Under the pieces are notes generated by a model that did no database searches, had not been told where the DNA came from, and worked only from the letters and a program-made list of their open reading frames with translations. The position numbers and the translations under genes were made by a program. Of a stretch of DNA of 64,000 bases, positions 56,422 to 64,000 are shown piece by piece (position 1 is the first letter of the stretch; each line of letters begins with the position of its first letter). Where the stretch lies: the NCBI GenBank assembly GCA_028622995.1, contig JAJQJQ010000029.1, positions 1,178,001-1,242,000 on the forward strand, written 5' to 3'. This DNA is from Panagrolaimus kolymaensis. Lineage: Eukaryota; Nematoda; Chromadorea; Rhabditida; Panagrolaimidae.

Positions 56422-56998
56422 TGTCTCTCACCGAGAATAGAAACAAAATTTTTATGATTCTCAATTTTTTATTTGTCACTCCAAACGAAAAAAAAAACAT
56501 AAAAAGTACATATTTCCTAATTTTTTTAGCTACGCTTCTTCCATATAATTTTTTATAATAAAATAATTCCATAATAAATATTAAATATATAATCACAAAC
56601 ATGATAATTTGGATCATCCAAAAAGGAAAAATAGCAACGGAAAAATAAAAAATATTAATTTGTGCTGCACTCATTGATTTATATCATCATTGGTTAGTCT
56701 CAAAAATAAACTTTCAATCAATCATATCTTTACTACCATTCATCATCATCAAATTGCCTTTCTTCAAAGATCAATTAATTACACCTTCAAGAATCACAAG
56801 GAAAAGAAAAAGAAAATAATGCGCAAGGAAAAAAAAGTAACCACAAAAACAAAAAATCGTTTGAACTTTTTTTTATAATAATTTTTGTCTTTTGTTTCAA
56901 CTTCCAAAAATTAATAATCTTTTTTTTATTGGAAAATTAACTTTTTAAAAGTCATTATTTTTATTTATTACTGATTCAAATCAATATTTTCAAACTTG

Positions 56999-58874
56999 AT
57001 GAAAATGAAAGTCATCGATTCAAAAAAATGTGAAAAAAGAATATCAAATGATAGTCAAGAAAAATGTTCAACAATAATAAAAACAGAAACAAATTGGTTG
57101 AGTATTTACATTGCAACTTTTTTAGCCTTTGTTGGAGCCATACCATATTATATTTTATTTAGTGCTTATTGGCCATATTTAATTACAGTAAGTTAGTTAT
57201 AAAAATTTCCTCAACCACCACCTATGATATTTTCAAAAAATTTGCAATTCAAAAAAAAATCAACTTTAGAGCTTTGAGAAAAAAATAATTTTTAGCCCCG
57301 AGCAGAATTTTTTTTTTGTCAAAATTTGCATTAAATAATTAAAATTTTTTTAGATTGACAAAACTGCTACAGAAGATTTTTTCGGTTACATAATGGCTAT
57401 GTATTCAATAGGACAAATGATATCAGCTCCAATTTTTGGTTGTTGGTCAAATAAAATCAAACAAGTGAAACTTCCAATTTTCGTTAGCTTTTTATTTCTC
57501 ATTTCTGGAAATTTAATTTATTTGAGTCTTCCATTTATTTCATTTTCATTTTCACCCAAATATTTATTATTGTTTGGAAGATTTTTGGATGGAATAGGTT
57601 CAAGTAATTCAGCGATGTTAAGACTTTATGCTTCCACTGCGAGCGCCATCGAGGATCGAAGTCAATCAATTGGATATTTTTCTGTTGGTCAATCAATTAG
57701 TGCCATTTTGGGTCCTGTGTTGCAACTCATGTTTTCGCCACTTGGATATCCGGGATATCAAATATTTAAATATTTTAAATTAAATATTTATACTGGGCCA
57801 GCTTATTGTGCAATAATTATAAATCTTGCTGGAATTGCAATTCTTTATGGATTTTTTAAAGAATTTTATGCAGGCATAGTCGAAACTCCAAATACTCAAG
57901 TACCAGACGACGCAGAAGCAGCTCAAAGTCAAAAAACTCCATCTTCCAACGCGGAAGAAATCCCAAATTATGATTTCATTGCAGTTTTAATTTGTCTCCT
58001 AACTCGATTTGCTCATACATTTTTCTTAACAAATATTGAAACCATTGGTAGCGCATTTTCTCAACATATGTTTAATTTTTCTGAAACTAAAGCAGTTAAA
58101 TATATGGCTGCTTCACAAATGGGTGCAAGCATTTTAACTTTATTAGTTTGTCTTGCATTTACTTTTAATCTTTTTAAAAAGTAAGTCCAGGTTTTTAATA
58201 AACCCATTTTGTTCAGGGAAAGTTAAGCAGGCGTCGTTGTTGTTTTGGTTAAAAAATAATTTCTATCGCCAACTTTTTTTTCCAGTTTTAATCTTCGATG
58301 TGTTTGCATTGGATCATTGAAAGCTCTAATTATTTTTTATCTCATTACGTATTCATGGTCATTCATTCCCGGTCAAGTTGAAATGAAAGACGACAATTCC
58401 ACCCAAACTAATAATGCCGGCTGTGATAATATTCGATTTTCATGGTGTCAAGAACTCAGCCCCATTAATGTTTACATTTATTATTCCCTTTATGTATTAA
58501 TTATTGGAATAGCATTTCCAACTTTAAATGTTGCACTTTTTACTCTTTTTTCAACAATACTTGGTCCACGTCTACAAGGAACAATGCAAGGAATATTTCA
58601 AATTTCAGGCGGAATTGCAAGAATGTTGGGTTCATTTGCTTTAGGAAATTTATATATTTTTTATGGACCAAAACTTACATGGAAATTAGAAATTTTTGTC
58701 CTTGGGTTTACTGCAGCTTCATGGATTTTGTTTTATCGTAAAATGATTCCACTCGAAGTGGAGAAGAAAATAAAATCGTCGAGTAATAGTGATAGTAGCA
58801 GCACAGAACTGATATCCACGAAAAGTGAAAAACAAATATGCCAAAATCGAGTTAGTAAAAATTCCAAAGTTTAA
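56999..58874 (+). CDS. MFS transporter, MFSD8/CLN7-like
   Basis: Exons are 56999-57187, 57354-58180 and 58286-58874, 534 aa; Met at 57005 is an alternative start. About twelve hydrophobic segments are visible. WLSIYIATFLAFVGAIPYYI opens helix 1. The loop 2-3 and helix 4 region (YSIGQMISAPIFG, LFGRFLDGIGSSN, RLYASTASAIEDRSQSIG) match the MFSD8 pattern of major facilitator proteins. A polar central loop lies at residues 220-250. The C-terminal half has GPRLQGTMQGIFQISGGIAR. MFSD8 is a lysosomal chloride or solute channel-transporter in animals; nematodes carry several paralogues. The Ser-rich C-terminal tail is unremarkable. Confidence 0.8.
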
Positions 58875-59409
58875 TTAATTATTACTTTTTTGTTATCAAG
58901 AAATAAAATAAATTTATTTAACAATAAACTAACTATAAACTCACAAGAAAACTACTTCACTCCAAATCACTGAAAGAAGTTGGACTAATGAATGCTTGTT
59001 TAGCAAAAGAAGCTTTTACAAATTATAGTTGCAAACAAAACAGAGTTCAAAAATTGCATTTCCCAAACTCATGAAAATAAAGACGCTGCAAGAAGATAGC
59101 TGGAGGAGTAATATCTACGTAAGATTAACTTCATCGTAAATCCTGTGAAAAGATACTATCATATGTCATCGAAAAATAATTAATGCCAACTAATTTCCAT
59201 GGTAAATCTTTGGTTCTTTTGGTACTGCAATTTTCTCCAAAACTTTGAAAGAAGTAATGTTGTTCCATTCAAAAGGTTGTAACATTCAATCAAGAATGTT
59301 GTAAAAGCCACAGACACACTTTGCAGTAAAAAAAGTTTATTTCACAAAAATTTTAAAAAACAAAAGTACAAACAAAAAAAGAAAAAATCAAAAATTTTAA
59401 CGGTATCTC
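58875..59409. other. Intergenic
   Basis: Composition of 58960-59280 is less AT-biased than usual, but no open frame longer than about 20 codons is convincing. It may be an old gene remnant. Confidence 0.4.
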
Positions 59410-60918
59410 TTACATTCTAAGTTGATCAGGCGTTGGACAAGTTTCAATCATTTTTTGTTTCATTGCATCACATTCGGCTCTTTCTTCTTTGGAAATATTT
59501 AATCGACGAAAGGCAAGAGTAAACTCAGCTTTTGGATGTTTCTGAAAAAGAAAGCAATGAAAAGAACAGATAAAAAAATGAGGATGATTACCTTCATGAA
59601 TTCAAAAAATGAATCAATATCTAAGTTCTTATGCGAAACATCCACAAGTTTGAAGAGCTGAAGGTTATTGAAAGGTGAAAGTTGGAGAAGCTTTTTGAAA
59701 GTTTCTTTAGTAACACTAGATTCTTCGAAAGCATGCGTGCTATTGTAAACAACAAAGCTAAAAAAACAAACATAATATGTATGGTAAAAGAATGTGGTAA
59801 CTCACTGTTGGAACTTCTCGATATTGGGCAGTAATGAAAGAATGTATTCAAGTGGAACAAGTTCATCTTTTTCGTCTTTGATCCATACAAAAGAAAGGTA
59901 AACATTTTTGACCATACTAGATGAGACAAGCATCAGAAATTCATTCCATGTTAAGAGCTGATTGTATAAGAATAAGTCCGAGAGTTTACAGGAATGAACT
60001 TTTCCAAGAATATTTGATACAGCAAGTTGATCATAATAACAACAACGAGCATTAACTTTGAATGGATCATCATCGAACAATGAAATTACGCCATCGAGAA
60101 TCAGATTCTTATGAGAAGTAACGCCATTTATAGTCAAATCGTTCGAATCCGTCATGAAGAGTATTGCTGGTCTTACATGCTTATCCAATGTTGAGTAACC
60201 ATGCCATAGGGTTTTCTGCCGAAGTTCCAGCTTTTTGAAAACAACCGTGTTCATTTCATAGATGATTCGTTCCAAAGCAGCTACTCTGACTTCAAGCGCT
60301 TGATTCTTTTCTTTGTGTACAGCTAGCTCATCATAATGTCGCTTTTCACCATCCTTTAATGAAGCAAGTTGAATTTCAAGATCTTTCTTTTCTTCAGAAT
60401 GTACATGACGAGTAGCTTCTTGTTTCCTTTCGATTTCATCGATCCTCGCATCTAAAATTTTCATAGCATCATTTACAGTTTGAATATCAGCATCACGCTT
60501 TCGCTTTATATCAACGAGGCTTTGTTCCATAGCATCAACTTGAGCTTTCATTGCTTCACCAAGAGCTTGATCAGATTCGCGGTTCATTAACAATTCATTG
60601 ATGGCAGTTCTAATTCCAGCAATTTGAGCTTCAATACCATATTTATCTTCGTCTTGGTTATTTCGTAAATTGGATATCTGAAAACTACGAATATGAAAAG
60701 AGATGCATATAACTTCAAACAAAACATACGGTAGTTTGCAATTCACTAATGATGACTTTATTCTTCTTTGACTTCGATGATTTCTTATATCCAACTTTTT
60801 GAGGATCATTTCCAAGGATTTCAGTGAACGACGAAGCTAAAGTTGATTGATCGATGACATTGGCTTTAGGCGAAGACTTGTTTGAGAAACATGACAAGGA
60901 ATTTTTTATTCGTTTCAT
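59410..60918 (-). CDS. Coiled-coil protein with F-box-family-like C-terminal module
   Basis: Exons are 60918-60730, 60677-59806, 59757-59592 and 59541-59410, 452 aa. The N-terminus is basic. Residues 65-210 are long coiled coil (MKAQVDAMEQSLVDIKRKRD; RIDEIERKQEATRHVHSEEK). The module follows: LELRQKTLWHGYSTLDKHV, LILDGVISLFDDDPFKVNA (very close to the gene at 1150-2858), KLSDLFLYNQLLTWNEF, ILSLLPNIEKFQ at an intron, LSPFNNLQLFKLVDV, and a last exon opening KHPKAEFTLAFRR. It shares the LILDG...FFDGDPF segment with gene 1150, so these two are the closest pair. Confidence 0.8.
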
Positions 60919-61487
60919 AGCGAGATGAGACCCTGTAAAACAAAAGTTTATTATAAGTTATTGAAAGCTAGATATTAGAAAAACAATAAATAAATAAAGG
61001 AGCACGAACACACGAAACAATCAAACCAAAAAACAGGAGAAGAAGAAAACGAAAAAAGTGATGAAAGAAGAATGAAGCTTTTTCTAAAAATGTTTTTCAT
61101 TCAAGTTTTTATCTTTGAAAGACGAGGATCGCGGAATGGATTTTTCGTTTTAAAACATAAGTCTCTCGCACACTTTTGAATTTACGCATTTGCTTTATAG
61201 CTTTTTTTGTGTTGGATAATAGCCACCAATTGATGGATTCGCTTCCATCAAAAAAGCTAATACAAAAAATGTAATAATGAAGTATGCTAATCTTGAAGTA
61301 ATAATATTTTGAAAAATGTATTTATCTAAGAATTGGCAAAACGCAACAAGACAATTGGTTGCATTGAAACGTTTTGAATTTTTATTATTTCCATTTTCAT
61401 CAATCAACCAACCATTTCTTATCCTTCAAGAAAACTTTCTTTGATTCGCATATTTTTAGTTATTTCCTTCATTATTTTTTACCAATA
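60919..61487. other. Intergenic, probably bidirectional promoter
   Basis: Lies between the divergent coiled-coil gene and CWC25. An antisense frame at 61195-61407 has no ATG start (see rejected list). Confidence 0.45.
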
Positions 61488-63106
61488 ATGGCTGATGACC
61501 CAAAGATAAAATGGATGTATGAAGGTACAAAAGCCGATGTGCATCGAGAGGATTTTTTAACTGGCAAACAAATTACTAAAGATTTCGAACTTTATTCCGA
61601 TGTTGTTAGAGATGATCCAGAAAAAGCTCGTGAAGCAGCGATTGAAAAATCTTTTATTAAATCAGTTACTCACGGTTCAAATAGGAATAACAAAGTTTCG
61701 GCATTGGCGCTTGATGTGGTTATGCATGAAGATCCATTGGTTGCTATTAAGGTATGTTTATTTTTCCTCTTTTATTGATTTCTCTTTTGCTAATTTTCAG
61801 ACTAAACAAGAACAACGTCAACGTGATATTTATGAAAATCCCGCCATTCAAATGAAGCTTCGTAAAGCCATTAAAGAAGAATATGAACAAGATAAAAAGA
61901 AGAAGCAAAAGAAAAAAGAGAAGAAAGAAAAAAAGAAGCATAAGCGCAAGCATTCTTCATCATCTGAAAGTAGTAGTGAAGCATCATCACCTGAACGACC
62001 TAAAGGTAAATATCTTAAGACCTTTTCTTTGAAGGTTAATGTTACAAATTTTTTTAGAAAGACGAAATAGCTCTCCTCGACCTTCTTCATCCCGTAAACA
62101 TTCCACTGCTAATGAACATTCCAAAAATCGAGAAAGAAGTCCATCACCTCGTCGTCAACAACGACGCCATGATTCCCCTATTCGTAAAACCAGTCAACCA
62201 CAACAACATTCTCGACGTCATGAGTCTCCTAGTCCAAGGCGAAATCGAAGACATGAAAGTCCACCACCATCTCGTCGAAGCCGCATTGATTCGCCGCCTA
62301 TTCGTAAAAGACACGATTCACCAGTACGTAAAAGGCGTGATTCTCCTCCTCCTGCTCGTCGACACCATGATTCACCTATTCGTAAAAGACATGAATCTCC
62401 AATTCGTAAAAGGCACGATTCTTCAAGCCAAAAAACATCATCTGCCCGACGTGAAAGATCCCCAAAAAGTCCAATTCCAAGACGTTCACGACATTCCCCT
62501 GCTGCTATTGATCGAAAAATAATTTCTCATTCTAAAGAACCACCTCAAAGAGAACAAAGGCGTGAAAGTGATCGACGAAGTAATAATAAACGTTCTCCAT
62601 CTAACTCAGATGATAAAGAAGATCGTAAACGTCGTCGGCGAAGATCTCCACCACCAGCTTCTTCTGAACATAAAAGACGACGTCAATCACCATCGTCATC
62701 GAGTTCTTCTTCAACATCATCCCCGGATCCAAGCGATGATGAAAAACCTTCAACCTCCGCTGTAGATAAGAAAAAAGCTGAAATGGAGCGAAAACGTCAA
62801 GAAATGATGCAAAACGTTGATTGGAGAAATCAACAACGAGATAAATCAATTCAAGAAATGAAAGAAAAAATTGAAAAAGAATTAGAAGAATCAGAAAAAA
62901 CTTCTCAAACTGGACCTTCGTTTATTAAGTAAGATACTCATTTTTATGGACATTATAATCCCTTTACTAATTTTGCATTAATAATTTTTAGGCCCTTGAT
63001 TATTTCGGCAATGGATAGTTCAAGCCTTGAAGATAATCTTAGTCAACGTCGAAAAAAAGCAGCATGTTCAAATTTGGATATGCAAAAAGCTTTTGCACGT
63101 CGATAA
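61488..63106 (+). CDS. CWC25-like pre-mRNA splicing factor lacking the N-terminal Cir_N region
   Basis: Exons are 61488-61751, 61801-62005, 62058-62928 and 62992-63106, 484 aa. DPKIKWMYEGTKADVHREDF corresponds to the LDWMY.GP...NRDEYLLG part of human CWC25. VMHEDPLVAIKTKQEQRQRD and NPAIQMKLRKAI match REDPLFIIRKKEE... and NNPVKMKKI. A Lys-rich run, a long Arg/Ser/Pro/His-rich RS-like domain (repeats of RKRHDSP), KAEMERKRQEMMQNVDWR and the C-terminal SSLEDN...R complete the family layout. CWC25 acts in the spliceosome at the first transesterification step. The N-terminal Cir_N helix (about 60 residues before the WMY motif) is absent from this frame and from both flanks. Confidence 0.85.
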
Positions 63107-63347
63107 ACAATTTGAAGCTTTTCTGAAAATCATTTTTGATAATGATATTTTTAATTTATTCATATTTGATGTACATATGGCTTGTGATGATTATGTCCTT
63201 ACTTTTTTGGGATGTTTTTTTGAATAAAATCATTTTTCTAAAATTTGTTGATGTTGAATTGGTTGAAATTATCATTTTACATTTACACAAAAATCTTTAA
63301 GTTTAAAAATAGCAAAAGCTGAAAGAATCGGGTTCAGTTATAGCAAC

Positions 63348-63454
63348 TAGGGTTGGTTAATTTACCGGTGAATTAAAAATCGGTTAATTAACCGGTTAAT
63401 TTACCGGTTAATTAACCGGTAAATTCACCGGTTAATTAACATTTGCCAACCCTA
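63348..63454. mobile_element. hAT-like MITE, 107 bp
   Basis: The ends are TAGGGTTGG and CCAACCCTA. The flanks ATAGCAAC and TTAGCAAC look like an 8-bp target duplication with one mismatch, as made by hAT transposases. The interior is a palindrome of ACCGGTTAATT repeats able to fold into a hairpin. No coding capacity. Confidence 0.65.
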
Positions 63455-63624
63455 TTAGCAACATAGTAAACTTATTTCCATCACAGAAAATGGCGCAATT
63501 TAATGTCAAAAAAGTTGCTTGAAAGTAAATACAAAAGCAACGAATAAATTTAGGAAGTAATGAAATTGATGGGCAAATAACACAAAGTTGTGGGAAATCT
63601 CAGATAATAATAAGGTAAAGCCCT

Positions 63625-63806
63625 GTTTAAAGGAACACCGCAACTTGATGCCCTTTTTCAAATTTTAGAAAGCGCGCCATTACACGCAAGCGTAAAGATA
63701 AATACTGTCATTACACGTAAAATACAGTATTTATCTTTACGCTTGCGTGTAATGGCGCGCTTTCTAAAATTTGAAAAAGGCATCAAGTTGCGGTGTCCCT
63801 TTAAAC
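63625..63806. mobile_element. Foldback element, 182 bp, about 82-bp arms
   Basis: Left arm GTTTAAAGGAACACCGC... at 63625 and its reverse complement ending at 63806 are almost perfect over about 82 bp (...GCGCGCCATTACACGCAAGC...), with a spacer of about 17 bp. The arms are far more GC-rich than the surroundings. It would form a long hairpin if transcribed. Target duplication not identified. Confidence 0.8.
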
Positions 63807-63941
63807 GCAAAATAAATGAAGGGATAAATAACGATGGAAAGAAATCACCATCAAAGACGGAGAAAAACCGTTGTCTAAAAAAGCTCAATGGCAAAAGAAT
63901 GGAAAGTTATGCTCAAATTGATAATACTCAAATGGCAGAGG

Positions 63942-63981
63942 CAATTTTACTTTGATTATCAAGGACATGGTCTTTGACGAT
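63942..63981 (+). repeat. 40-bp segment repeated in inverted orientation at 49948-49989
   Basis: CAATTTTACTTTGAT..ATCAAGGACATGGTCTTTGACGAT recurs reverse-complemented at 49948-49989 with one extra base. Both lie near a CWC25 copy, so it marks the duplication, or is an exon of a neighbouring gene that continues past the window end. Confidence 0.5.
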
Positions 63982-64000
63982 ATCAGGAAATCACCGCGTA

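Noticed and set aside
61195..61407. Minus-strand frame with a hydrophobic segment and SIGGYYP end
   Set aside because: Looks protein-like but has no ATG before the hydrophobic part, starts at TTG, and overlaps the CWC25 leader. No splice acceptor supplies a start.

Overview
The window looks like nuclear DNA of a nematode, most likely a plant-parasitic tylenchid of the root-knot (Meloidogyne) type. This is inferred, not proven. The reasons are a very AT-rich base composition, introns of mostly 45-70 bp ending in TTTTAG/TTTCAG, an Srg-like serpentine chemoreceptor of the kind found in nematodes, large families of F-box and coiled-coil proteins, several secreted precursor-like genes, and a secreted metalloprotease that looks bacterial in origin. 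Conserved eukaryotic anchors are a RhoA-type GTPase (29951-30687), a MOSC-domain mARC protein (12079-13666), a TAF8/TAF3-like histone-fold protein (31253-32890), an MFSD8/CLN7-like transporter (56999-58874) and a CWC25-like splicing factor (61488-63106). All gene models below were spliced by hand from GT-AG signals and reading-frame continuity, and exon sums were checked for divisibility by three. No transcript or database evidence was available.

Layout. 1-9.4 kb (+) holds two paralogous secreted precursors with dibasic-flanked cationic segments (1-647 partial, 3525-4640), a coiled-coil protein with an F-box-family-like C-terminal half (1150-2858), an F-box gene followed by a headless F-box copy (5242-7329), and a secreted precursor with four repeats around LRLRPGSDEYN (7957-9439) carrying an in-frame stop. 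10.4-13.7 kb (-) holds another coiled-coil paralogue and mARC. 14.3-23.1 kb (+) is a tandem array of five F-box genes with a deletion relic and a 427-bp inverted-repeat element inserted into the start of the last copy. 23.2-25.6 kb (-) is a degenerate J-domain/coiled-coil gene. 25.6-36.9 kb contains a probable solo LTR, a small cationic ORF, the metallopeptidase, Rho, the TAF-like gene, a long gene desert and a possible Helitron end. 36.9-55.3 kb is mostly minus strand: two copies of a secreted Cys-rich gene, an Srg-like receptor, two F-box genes, a second Cys-rich secreted gene, several coiled-coil genes and a truncated CWC25 copy. 55.3-64 kb has an Hsp70-like relic, the transporter, a further coiled-coil gene, full CWC25, and two foldback elements.

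How the genes relate. Two families dominate. F-box proteins (8 copies plus relics) have an F-box near the N-terminus, a middle segment with the motif RCD[IV]..L, and a C-terminal part beginning HPKTD. Coiled-coil proteins (1150, 10475, 45331, 59410) replace the F-box with coiled coil but keep the same downstream layout (LPNIEKF, then LP.F.NL, then KHP...F.L.F) and similar intron positions. I infer that they share one target-recognition module with interchangeable N-termini, one type for SCF ubiquitin ligases and one for oligomerisation. A third coiled-coil set (50322, 51531) has been built by duplication of 138-nt phase-0 exons. The secreted precursors, the Cys-rich proteins and the metallopeptidase form a putative secretome, the most plausible place for undescribed effector or antimicrobial peptides.
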